A program made the translations under genes and the position numbers. Below the pieces are notes generated by a model that did no database searches, was not told the DNA's origin, and was given only the letters and a program-made list of their open reading frames with translations. Below are positions 41,282 to 51,089 of a DNA stretch of 64,000 nucleotides, piece after piece. The stretch is taken from assembly GCA_026874595.1 (NCBI GenBank), contig CM049313.1, forward strand, positions 38,158,659 through 38,222,658, given 5' to 3'. Position 1 is the stretch's first letter; each line of letters starts with the position of its first letter. Origin of the DNA: Sipunculus nudus. Its lineage: Eukaryota; Annelida; Sipuncula; Golfingiida; Sipunculidae.

Positions 41282-41283
<2 letters not shown>

Positions 41284-41331
<48 letters not shown>
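41284..41331. repeat. (TA)n microsatellite
   Basis: TA dinucleotide run of about 48 bases. Confidence 0.95.
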
Positions 41332-41334
<3 letters not shown>

Positions 41335-41339
41335 TATAA

Positions 41340-43590
41340 GTTCTTATAACAAAAATAAATCTGTTTATGAAAAAAATAATTTTCAATGGGGCTTGTTTCA
41401 GATGTTTACATGACAGAACTGAGCAAATTAAAAAAATATATTATTTAAAAGGATCTGCAGAGATATTTTTTATTCGTAATGGCTTCATACCAATCCCTAA
41501 CAAAAGGCATGACATTATTTCATGCCAGCACAGCATTACGTTGAAACACGCATGACGTTTCCCAAGGTCATGTCTACAAGGCACTAGATGTGGAGCAATA
41601 GACAGATAAAAGATACAGTTGTCTATATGATGATCATGTATAATGATATAATATGATAAGATAATATCTGAGCGTGTATTGCTGCAGATATCCACGACTG
41701 TATTAAACCTCCGTGATGATTGTGAGTGTTTGTTACATGTTGCTTCCCGTCTGGTGTTATGAAGTCAAATGAGCAAGCCAAAATTTGAAGAATCAATAAT
41801 GAATCAAGAGTGGCTTATATTAATAGCGCCATACTCTATAGTGATTTTAAAAAGCAATATATAAAGACAATCACTTTTGTTTTTATTTTTGTAGGTTCTA
41901 TAAAACTTTTTATTTTCAGAAAGAAAATATCAGTCTATCCTGAAAACAACGTCATATACATAGATAAAATACAAACTTTCTTTCCGTGGGCCAAGTCGTG
42001 TTTGTAATAACATGCTGTTTTTAACTTGATGGAGTATTTCGTCTATTATTAAAGTACCTGCAACTGACGAATGAAGGCCTAGTTATAACCTGAAGAAACT
42101 GAGTAAACAAAACTATTATAGGTAACTGAATAATAGTAATCACGTATGTTCAACCAGTATGTACGCATTTCCTTTACGTATGAGCTGTCTTATTGCGCAT
42201 GCGCCGTGCTCGCTCTGTATGTTGTGCGCTGACCTCTAGAGGAATACCAGCTCCTTCACTAAACATTACTGCTGTAAACAACATGACATGCCCTCCCACT
42301 CACTCACAGTATTTAAATCTCTGTGTTTTACATTTGTCAATTTACCAAACGTAACGAATTACTTTGACAAGCAGTGGCGTCAATTTATCTTAAAGGGTGG
42401 GGTGGTGGGATTCGCAAGTGCGGGACGGTAATTAAAGTTGGGAATTGTTTTATTTAAACAGATTTCAGTAAGTTTCCAACTTTTTAATTGGCAAATCATG
42501 CTTGGATGTCTTCTACGTCTGTACGCGTATCGTAGTGAAATATATATCCCGCTTTAACAGTCAAAACATCCGGTCACCCAATTTGCAACATATGAAAGCC
42601 AAGTTAAGTCTTGCTTTAGATTTATATTTCCCCTGGTAACCAGGCTGTTAAAGACTTTGTATAAAATCAATTTTTGAGGATAATCCAGATTTATATAATC
42701 TCAGATATAGACTTATCTCCCATAGTACTCTCTGGCCATTCCCTGTGCATTATAACAATAACAATTTTCATTGGCTGTAAATAGGAAATCGGATTATGAA
42801 AATCTCGTAAAATCAAGAATATTAATCCAATTAGAGGTAATCCAGAGAATGTCAATAAAGTCTGTTTCACACCGACCGCTTGACAGGATTATGCACGTGG
42901 TGAGAGTCATCTTCCGCCCTATGGAAACGTCATCCATGCACATTGTTTAAAGAATGACCGCTCAGTTTATTAAATCATTATTAATGCCATCATCGGATTT
43001 ACAAACACTGATAAAGCAGACACGTTAATTCGAACACTTCAAGGCCCTGTCGTGTGTTCATTCAGATAAAGGGATATTATATTACTCTTCAGAAAAGTAT
43101 AAAATATGATAAACAATTTAAATAAAAATTAATAATATTATAATTATCTATAAACTATCATTGAAACTACATTAACTGCTAAACATTATAGAGTAGACCG
43201 TGAACATATGACCGGCCTTGGACTCGAGTCCACTTGTTACGGGACTCAGAATCAGAGCTGGACTAGAAGGTTGTGGACTCGGACTCGGAGGTATGGACTC
43301 GAAAACCATGGTGAGTCCACCTCAAGTCCAGTAGAATAAAAACTCTGTCATATACTCTTAAGAATTATCTACATGTGTGAACTATTACTAAATGATAAAA
43401 CTATTTATACATTATAGCTTTAGTTCCGAATCCGGAGCTAAATGTAATCAACGAATCTACCAAAAAGCATGGGTGAACTACCTATAAAATACATATGACA
43501 TATGAAATTTGCATTTTAATTTTTTAAAAGGGAGAGTTGCATTGGACTCACACTTGGACCCGGGTTCCAAGTATCTCGATCTCGAAGGTG
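41340..43590. other. Non-coding DNA
   Basis: No gene is recognised. Positions 42380-42425 have GTGGCGTCAATTTATC followed by a G-rich tail, resembling other G-run-linked repeats here. Positions 42820-43070 contain TGACAG, CACGTG and ATTAATG motifs in low-degeneracy sequence. Positions 43215-43330 carry scattered GGACTCGA strings related to the satellite that follows. Confidence 0.35.
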
Positions 43591-43596
43591 AACTTG

Positions 43597-44105
43597 GACT
43601 CCAACCTCGAGACTCGGACTTTGACCTGAGTGATTTGGACTCGTACCTCGAGACTCGGACTTGGACCTGAGTGATTTGGACTCGAACCTCGAGACTCGGA
43701 CTTGGACCTGAGTGATTTGGACTCGAACCTCGAGACTCGGACTTGGACCTGAGTGATTTGGACTCGAACCTCGAGACTCGGACTTGGACCTGAGTGATTT
43801 GGACTCGAACTTCGAGACTCGGTCTTGGACCTGAGTGATTTGGACTCGAATCTCGAGACTCGGACTTGGACCTGAGTGATTTGGACTCGAACCTCGAGAC
43901 TCGGACTTGGACCCGAGTGATTTGGACTCGAACCTCGAGACTCGGACTTGGACCTGAGTGATTTGGACTCGAACCTCGAGACTCGGACTTGGACCTGAGT
44001 GATTTGGACTCGAACTTCGAGACTCGGTCTTGGACCTGAGTGATTTGGACTCGAATCTCGAGACTCGGACTTGGACCTGAGTGATTTGGACTCGAACCTG
44101 GGTGT
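43597..44105. repeat. 41-bp satellite array, twelve units plus a partial
   Basis: Twelve exact-length 41-bp units (GACTCGAACCTCGAGACTCG followed by GACTTGGACCTGAGTGATTTG) start at 43597 and run to 44088, with a partial thirteenth. Unit variants are informative. Units 6 and 11 share AACTTC plus GGTCTTGG, and units 7 and 12 share AATCTCGAG. This implies duplication of a five-unit (205-bp) block. The array contains no stop codon on the minus strand in any phase, so it creates a 220-codon frame at 43548-44210. That frame is not a credible protein-coding gene. Confidence 0.95.
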
Positions 44106-44219
44106 TATGGACTCGACAACATTACTGATATCTTTATGACTAAACATCCGTAACCGTGAACGTTCAAGTGTGTGAATGTATTCGTACTGGTTGACGGACA
44201 TATTAATCAAATGTTAGGG

Positions 44220-46055
44220 AGTTAATGCGATAGGGATGAAAGATAGTTCTAAGCTAGGGCACTGCTGCCTAAAGCGCAAATATAGAAGAAGTTCGTTTTC
44301 TCCATTTTCTCAGAGGCAGTTAAGATGAAGTGAAGAATTATAGGCACTCAAAGGATCTGATTGACTCAGTGATGTACAATTTGATTTACGTGACGCATGT
44401 ATTGTTGCACACAAGAAAACGATGAAACATTTGCGCAAGATATTTATATTAATATAATTTTAACTAATCGATGGATCCGTGTGAACGATGAGAGTGCTCA
44501 GTGCATTGAACGATGTTCGTTTTAAAGATGAGTTGATGCAAGCTCTATAATAAGACAAAAGATTTGGCAAAGGACGTCAGCTTCAATTAAGACGGTTCAT
44601 GTTTCCCACCACTGCGATCCGTTGTGTTGTCTATGTCGTGTATAAATCACTCAATAACAAGCAAACGTTTTTCAATTTGCCATCATGGTTTCTTATCAGT
44701 TATTTGTCCCTTGACAATAGTTTATTTCTGTGTTTCCAATTAGCATCTGGATCATTCGAACACTCAATGAATGACACAAAGAATGAATTATAAACAGCTG
44801 GAGAGTAGTCAGGGACCACATATAGAACTCCGCAAGAATCATGGACAAACTTTTTTTTCCACACATACGTGCAGGGAATTAACGAATTGCCCTTTCACAC
44901 AATGGTAAGAAGTCCTTTGAAGTAATATATAATAGGCTGATCAACATTATCTATGAACCTATTGTCCAGTACTTGGATCTAATTCTGACTCTCCAAGAAA
45001 TTGGTTCATATTGTTTTGACTAGAATTGTAAAAAGAGGATAAACAAACAAAAACACAGAAGCATATAACCAACCGACGCCATTTAAATCACATTACATCC
45101 ATAATACATCTGAGGTATAATAGAGGAGAATAATAGAATATCTTCCTGGTATTAATGGTACAATTGTTGGAAGTACAAATAACATGATATGCGGGGCTGA
45201 AACATTAAAAATTTACAGTTTCAAAATCTGTTCGAGTATGCGGCGTTTGAGAAGAACTATATACACATTTTTAGAACTTCTTGCTACAATCCTTTGATGA
45301 AAATCAATCTAATCCAATTATCGTGAATCCTGCATATAATTTCAACCAATGTTGAAAGTTTTCTTTTAAAATGAAGCGGACGAAGGGTAAATTATTTAAT
45401 ATCCCAGGCTTCGGGAACCATTTCACAAAGCATAGCTTTGTTTACTTGTCAACGGCTTTCTTTTCCTTACTCTCAAAGGCAAAACGGTAAAATCTCAATA
45501 GAAACCAAAGAATTAAAATATTTCTTTAATGAAGTATATACGTGTCCCCTCTAGCTCTCCATATTTACTAAACCGGGCATGGAAAGAATGACGTCTAATA
45601 ATCATAATAACATGTCATCATTATCGTATGGTCACCCTCATCCTCATACAACAGGCAGTGCCACCTACAGGCCATGGACCTATGTTTGGCGTCAACCTTC
45701 TCCTTTGAAACACGTTGATCTCAGGGATTATAAAGCATGAAACTGTTCGGGTAGAATATCCTTAATGCGGCTTTTAAGTCACTTTTTGCTTTTTGTTTTT
45801 GACTGAATGTAACATGTGTATATGCGTTTAACATCACATCAACAACTGAACAAAATCAGGCTTTGGAAATACCTCGACGGGGGGTTACCCGTATACCTTA
45901 TCAGCACGTCAAAACCTTTATGCTGAAATTGCCATTTTCTGTTGCTGAGTTGTAATATTGTCGAGAGCATAGACGATGCCTTAAAAATCCCACAGTATTG
46001 ATGAGACATGTCATGTGTTCTATCTGACCGAAGAAACATTTTCTATATTTTACTT
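44220..46055. other. Non-coding DNA
   Basis: No exon that I can defend. A minus-strand LRR-like string near 45910-46000 was considered and rejected. Confidence 0.35.
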
Positions 46056-46061
46056 AATATC

Positions 46062-46227
46062 CAATACTAAAGCCAAATTTGTGCAAAACTAGACACTTTT
46101 TGAAAGGAAAAGTATGTTAGCAAACATTTTGTCGACTTTACATTCAATACTAAAGCCAAATTTGTGCAAAACTAGACACCTTTTTGAAAGGAAATATATG
46201 TTAGCAAACATTTTATCGCCTCCTGAA
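46062..46227. repeat. 83-bp direct tandem duplication
   Basis: CAATACTAAAGCCAAATTTG begins at 46062 and again at 46145. Both copies continue through GCAAAACTAGACAC, GAAAGGAAA and ATGTTAGCAAACATTTT. There are few differences. Confidence 0.9.
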
Positions 46228-46682
46228 TACTTTCAGTAAAAATCCATTGTATCAGCTTTAGAAGTGTATATCTTACGTCCTCAATTCAAAATACCTTTAG
46301 TAAATTGCGTTTTTTTGCTAATTACATGTTATTAGCGCGGTGTTTATATAAGAGCGGTAGTGGATACCTAAAACTACTTATCACGAGACACACCCAGTAC
46401 CAGAAAAGTGGCCGTCACTTAGAGGTGTCCGAAATGGAGGGTTCTCTGTATATCTATAATGTACAAGTGTAAGTGCAAGTTAAATGAGGATATCTTGGAA
46501 CTCATTATATTTATGTCCAGGTTTGAGAAGGATGCATATAAAAAGTTATCAACCTGCAAATAGACAACCATTGAAATATAGTTAAGCTTGTGCAGTCATA
46601 AAATAAGGTTCATGTGCTTATACGTGATTGAAACAATCTGAGTTACACATATATAATAAAGATATTTGAAATTTGTACTTAC

Positions 46683-46884
46683 ATTTGAGTGACGGAAATT
46701 GAGGCAGATTTCCGGAGTACGGATAGGTTGGAAATAGTATTGTGTTGTAAACATTGTATACTAGTAGCGTTACATATACACGGGAAACACGCTTGCTGTC
46801 CACCACACACTGTCCTGAGTAGACCAGCCCCTATTAGTACAAGCACTGGCCACCAAGGCAAGCTTCGATAACCCATAGCTCTTT
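46683..46884 (-). CDS. First coding exon of a secreted/membrane LRR protein (signal peptide + LRRNT)
   Basis: The start codon is at 46876-46874, with G at -3 and G at +4. It is followed by 64 codons plus two bases. Residues 1 to about 26 form a signal peptide (Trp-Trp-Pro-Val-Leu-Val-Leu-Ile-Gly-Ala-Gly-Leu-Leu core). Next comes CFPCICNATSIQC, matching the LRRNT cysteine spacing C-x2-C-x-C-x6-C, and then ISNLSV and SISVTQ, where LRRNT leads into the first leucine-rich repeat. The exon ends at a strong donor, GTAAGT (46682-46677), in phase 2, as is common for LRR exons. Upstream, a pyrimidine-rich tract ending TTCAG (about 46902-46885) looks like an acceptor, giving 8 nt of 5' UTR in this exon. 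No downstream LRR exon was found in the window. The arrangement is compatible with a Trk-type receptor, but other LRR families fit equally well. Confidence 0.6.
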
Positions 46885-46889
46885 CTGAA

Positions 46890-48400
46890 GTAGAAACAGA
46901 ATTGGGATGTATTCCTTACAGGTCGGGAGGCGTCATTGCTTAGTGTAAGTCAGACACTGGCCTCGTCGCTCTGACCAGACTCTGATAAAAAGCAGGTCCA
47001 TGAAGCAAGCCCTGGAAGAAAACCGCCCACGTTCGTTAAATCGAAAACCACCAATCATTTCAGCACGGCCTCGCACCTGCATGTAACGTATCCAGCGACC
47101 ATTTAGAGGTAGACGCCGTGCGTACATAACGGCCTGTTAGGTATGACTGTAGCATCTGGCGGACCACTAAACATTGATGCTGTTTCGTGAGCGTTGCTTC
47201 CCAGATCGAAGTTGCTAGTGTTTTTAGTGCAGTGCGACCTGAAGCACGGACTCCGGATTAACAAACGTCAGCTGCCCACCGAGATGATATATACGCCTTT
47301 CTGGCTCCCCTGTTGGTCGATAAACATGTTCTGATTTAACCTCGCCAATCAGCTGTTTACCAATCAGCTGCTGACCACGGGAGTTTTAAAATTGTTATAC
47401 GTTAATTACGCTGAATAAAAATAAAACGCCGTGACATCGTACTGGGCGTCCTAAGTTTTTACCACTTTGTGGTACGAGATGTCCAATCTATTTAATATGG
47501 TCAAGTCTGTTTTACGGCTCATAGTTTTGCAGTTAATGATCTTGCTGATCGCGGAACTGAAGTAGAAATAGCCAACTACACCAAACTACTTGGAAGCCTT
47601 CGTAAGGAAAGCCTGGAAAAGATCACTCCTTCTATTAATCGTCATAAGCTTCAAACGAATTCATGATTAAGACCGATGACAATACAGTAAAGGATCGGAG
47701 AAACAAACAAGCAGACGAAAAGCCGCAGGGGCCTGGAGTTTGGGTCTCCCATTCCATGTTTAAAAGCAAGTTCATTTGTTCACAGGCGTTATCCCCTCGG
47801 GCGAAGGTGTGTCAAGCACACAAGATAGTGTTTCGACCGTGGGTCTGTTGAATTGACGTTTTTCAGGCGCCACACTTTTAAATTAAGCCGCTACTTCTTT
47901 CTGTAAGCTACCTTATCACGCGATCCGGGCGGCTGTATTCATTTCGGAGAAGGCAAACGCGGCCAGAGGGTGCAATATTCCGTATAGTGTAACCCATCTC
48001 TGTCCCCTGCCTTTTATATACAGTATGCTGTTTCATGGATACTGACCATATTTCTCCCGCAGGGACCTCTTGTTGTTGGTCTGTATGTTCTGCTCTGTCG
48101 CGACTCGTCCTTAGCGGGCGTTCTTCGCTATCCGGAGGGCGGAATGTAATCCACCTACTGATCTCGCCGATCGTCGCGTTGCTTCTAGCATTCAGCCGTG
48201 CAGGATCGGTTGTCTTGTCCGCCGCTGTCGATGTTAACACTCCCCCGGTACACAGAGCGTCTCACGGGCCACCAGAACCCTTGAGCGTTCACATCGATTT
48301 GTAAGGTTTCCTGAAAGAGCGACATCAATGAGATGAATCTATGAAAGTTATTGATCTTGAAGCCCTCCCTACTACTCCCCATTACCATTCGTCCCTCCTA
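46890..48400 (-). promoter_or_regulatory. GC- and CpG-richer region upstream of the LRR exon
   Basis: This stretch is visibly richer in G+C and CpG than its surroundings, especially 47920-48260 (CGCGATCCGGGCGG, CGCGGCC, CGATCGTCGCG). It lies directly upstream of the minus-strand LRRNT exon, so it is a candidate promoter/5' UTR region for that gene. The overlapping 89- and 110-codon open frames on opposite strands have no recognisable domain. No TATA box or initiator was identified. The role is inferred only from position and composition. Confidence 0.3.
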
Positions 48401-49920
48401 ATCAAAATTTATACATCCATGTGTAAGAATGTATAAATTGTCATGGATAATTAATATCAAATACGGAATGAACCATGACTTTACTACATTTCAACAACGG
48501 GGGCGATGCAATATTGAGGGGGGGGGGACAAATAGAAACCCTTAATGGGGTACTCAGGTCCGGAAAAGGGATGGAGCGTGTCAGGGCCGCAAAACAAGGG
48601 GGGGGGAGTCCATTTACAAAATCGCTTGGACTGTTTAAGGTTGTAGGTAGGACCCTTTCGACGTCACACACCCGGCCATCATGAATTTTGAAATAAAGGC
48701 CCGCCATGTTATTTCTTCTCGGAAGTTGCACGGCACGTGGCTTTACAATAAGATCAACGATTATTTGTGGAGAGGTTTCTGTGCGTTTATGTTGACTATA
48801 ACTCTCTCCGCTACCGATTATATATAAACGACTTTCTCGAAGAAACTCATATCTATTTTTTCTATACCAGGAATTATACAAAGACTTGGAATTTACAAAA
48901 GGAGAGTCAACTGCAAGACGACCTTGACCAGGGTCGCATGTAAGAAACGAAGAAATTCCAGAAATGTAGACCGTTTATGCTTATAAAAATAATGGTATGT
49001 GACATTATGGTTTTTTAGTACTTTCTCTGTTTGAAGAAGAATTCATGCGTTCGTCCTGTTTATCATACAGACCTGTTCAGTTCGTTTTCTTATCCCGTCC
49101 CGCTGACATCTGATTGGTTCACTGCAGTAAACTTTACTATAAGAGATCTAAAGCTGGGTCCTTTAGGGATACATGGCGAGGTTAAAAAGAAGGGAATAAG
49201 CAGCTTAAACGTCCAGTGTCAACGTCCGCCTTAGAAAGCACATGTTAAACCCTAGATGCCGGAGAAACATGAAAAGGCACGGCCTCCCTACAATAATTGA
49301 TAATAGATCATACATTACTTTGTTCCTAATTTAGCGTCATTGAAGCGGGAACACAGTGGGAACGTAATATGACATATTATTTAATAAGAGCAGGACAAAG
49401 GCATCCCAGTGCGCATGCTGTAATTCTGTAATACCTTCATTACCGGGCCTGGTGTTTATCATATTTGATTATTCATCTTCATCCATGCCTATGTCTTGTC
49501 ATGACCTCTTGTATCAAGATGTCGGCCTTCACATCTTTCACTTCATATACCAGTGGAAGCGGGCAATTAGCTTTATCTCAGGTATCTCAGGCGTGGATGA
49601 GCGGATAACGGCATACATAGGTAAAGAGCCACTCTAAATAAGGAAACCAAGTATAAAAAATAATATATGCTAAACGACAGTCGGGGAGGTGTCCGACAGA
49701 GCTCATTATACCCCCTACCCTTGGGTCAAGAGTCTGCGGTATATTTCAAGGACTGTAGTAGTAAACTCATGGTGCACGTGTCTACATATTAAACAATATC
49801 ATAGTGTATTGAACATTTGTGTGTATCATGTTATCTAAATAAAGATTTTTTTTTGGTAATTCCGTGTTTAGTGTGCGCGCTGATTTTTGCAGACAGGCTA
49901 TTGGTTTCCTTGTCCACAAT
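48400..49920. other. Non-coding DNA with G runs
   Basis: A minus-strand open frame of 146 codons (48441-48881) is rich in proline because it crosses G runs at about 48518 and 48599. It matches no family I know and may be repeat-derived. The remainder shows nothing recognisable. Confidence 0.35.
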
Positions 49921-49949
49921 CACCCTCTAGTGGGCGATTTTGTTTGTAA

Positions 49950-50394
49950 TTGCTTGAGGGTAATTGTTTAACAACAAACATTGTGCACCAGGCCACTGTA
50001 ACACGTCTAGACATTCTGCGACAAGAAACCTACATCGGCCTAACAGAAAACACATTCAAAACACGTTACACGGCACACAAATCAAGCTTCAAAAACGGAA
50101 AAAGGACGAAATTCCACCACATTAAGCGAATATATTTGGGAAATAAAGGACCTAAATGTGCAATATATCATAAAATGGAATATAATCAGCAAAGCGTACT
50201 CCACATCATCTAAATCATGTAACCTTTGTTTGGAGAAAAAGTACTTTATTATTCACCGCCCCTTGATATGCACCCTTAACAAAAGAAATGAAATCGCAGC
50301 GACATGCAGGCTCAGATCAAAACACATGCTGACCAACTACAAATCCCCTGAATCAACTATACGCGGCCCCTGCAAGACCACTCAGTGTTCCTGA
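49950..50394 (+). pseudogene. Penelope-like element 3' ORF remnant: GIY-YIG-type endonuclease region
   Basis: Frame 1 (49950-50213) contains LEGNCLTTNIVHQATVT, then TYIGLTENTFKTRY and an His-Lys-Ser-Ser-Phe-Lys-Asn block. This corresponds to the GIY-YIG endonuclease that follows the reverse transcriptase in Penelope-like retroelements. A frameshift near 50150-50200 moves the reading to frame 2 (to 50394), with KSCNLCLEKKYFIIHRP, LNKRNEIAATCR and a Cys-Ser C-terminus. No reverse transcriptase is visible upstream, so the copy is 5'-truncated, as is usual for these elements. The stop codon TGA (50392-50394) lies inside the core of the hammerhead ribozyme that follows. The identification rests on remembered family motifs. 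The domain call is confident, the exact clade is not. Confidence 0.75.
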
Positions 50395-50441
50395 CGAGTG
50401 AGGGCCCGTAAGGGCCCTTACGAAACAGAGCTGTCGAACAC
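50385..50441 (+). ncRNA. Type I hammerhead ribozyme, apparently intact
   Basis: All core elements are present. CTGACGA (50391-50397) matches CUGANGA, and GAAA is at 50422-50425. Stem II (50398-50407 with 50412-50421) has ten pairs, one of them G-T, closed by a GTAA tetraloop. Stem III is ACAG/CTGT (50425-50428 with 50431-50434) with a two-base loop. Stem I is GTGTTC/GAACAC (50385-50390 with 50436-50441), six perfect pairs. Cleavage would follow C50435 in GTC. A very short stem III is the form described for Penelope-like elements. It sits directly on the end of the GIY-YIG ORF. Confidence 0.9.
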
Positions 50442-50528
50442 AAGTAAGTGTGTTTAAGTCCTGAAATATATTTATTACAGCTCTTTGTATTAGTTGAGCA
50501 CTTTAAGACCCCCCGGTTTTGCAACAAT

Positions 50529-50531
<3 letters not shown>
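50442..50531 (+). mobile_element. 3' tail of the Penelope-like element
   Basis: About 90 bp lie between the ribozyme and the (TA)n tract, including AAATATATTTATTACAGCTC. This is probably the 3' terminal sequence of the truncated element, but its exact end cannot be fixed because it runs into TA repeats. Confidence 0.5.

Positions 50532-50582
<51 letters not shown>
50532..50582. repeat. (TA)n tract between two retroelement tails
   Basis: A TA dinucleotide run lies directly between the 3' side of the plus-strand element and the 3' side of the minus-strand element. Confidence 0.95.
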
Positions 50583-50585
<3 letters not shown>

Positions 50586-50587
50586 TG

Positions 50588-50905
50588 AAGAAAAACAACA
50601 CTGTAAATTCACAACAGACTGTTTCACGGGATGCGACCCGATCATCAGGTGAACGTGGTAAGAATAAAGCTAACGGCGTGGTTTGAAAAGCCGAGACTTT
50701 ACGAGATTACGAGATTATGCTTTGTGCGTATGGGGGGGGGGGGGGGGGGAGGGGAGCATGTAAAAGACTGACACGGATCCTATTGTCCTCGGGGGCACAA
50801 TAGGATTGGTCAGGGTACACCTGCGATACTGGAACATAACAGGGCAAAGAGGTTTGTTGTTGAAATGTTAATATTTAATACAAAGATATTAGGATGCCCA
50901 ATTAG
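50588..50905 (-). mobile_element. Second hammerhead-bearing (Penelope-like) fragment
   Basis: This segment is homologous, in inverse orientation, to 25455-25775. Shared minus-strand blocks include GTGCCCCCGAGGACAATAGG and CTCGTAAAGTCTCGGC. It contains the hammerhead-like motif at 50607-50654 and a G run at about 50731-50750 absent from the other copy. In its own orientation the ribozyme lies close to the 3' end, next to the TA tract. No protein-coding remnant is visible, so it resembles a solo pseudo-LTR. Confidence 0.65.
50607..50654 (-). ncRNA. Hammerhead ribozyme, imperfect stem II
   Basis: On the minus strand: stem I GTTCAC/GTGAAT (six pairs, one G-T), core CTGATGA, stem II CGGG/CCCG with loop TCGCAT, core GAAA, then a short stem III of ACA/TGT type and a putative cleavage site GTT. 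The base of stem II is a T-T opposition where a G-C pair is normal, so activity may be reduced. Confidence 0.75.
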
Positions 50906-50909
50906 CATA

Positions 50910-51020
50910 GTAAGCTGATATTGTATAGGGTCCTGGGTACAGTGAACATTTCAGTAGTATACCGCTCTGGCCTAGTGTGTAGGCCATAGAACACTTTACA
51001 ATGGAGGGTTACTCTAACTT
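50910..51020. other. Short unassigned spacer
   Basis: Nothing recognisable between the retroelement fragment and the next TA tract. Confidence 0.3.

Positions 51021-51022
<2 letters not shown>

Positions 51023-51085
<63 letters not shown>
51023..51085. repeat. (TA)n microsatellite
   Basis: A TA run of about 62 bases. Confidence 0.95.

Positions 51086-51089
<4 letters not shown>

Noticed and set aside
43548-44210. 220-codon minus-strand open reading frame, the longest in the window
   Set aside because: It coincides with the 41-bp satellite and is open only because no phase of the unit contains a stop. The flanks add no domain.
45900-46020. Minus-strand LRR-like string (LSTILQLSNRKWQFQHKGF) downstream of the LRRNT exon
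   Set aside because: No acceptor/donor pair gives a phase-2 exon of about 72 bp in this frame. The resemblance to an LRR is weak.
48441-48881. 146-codon minus-strand open frame
   Set aside because: No recognisable domain. The proline-rich parts come from G runs and there is no splice or start context.
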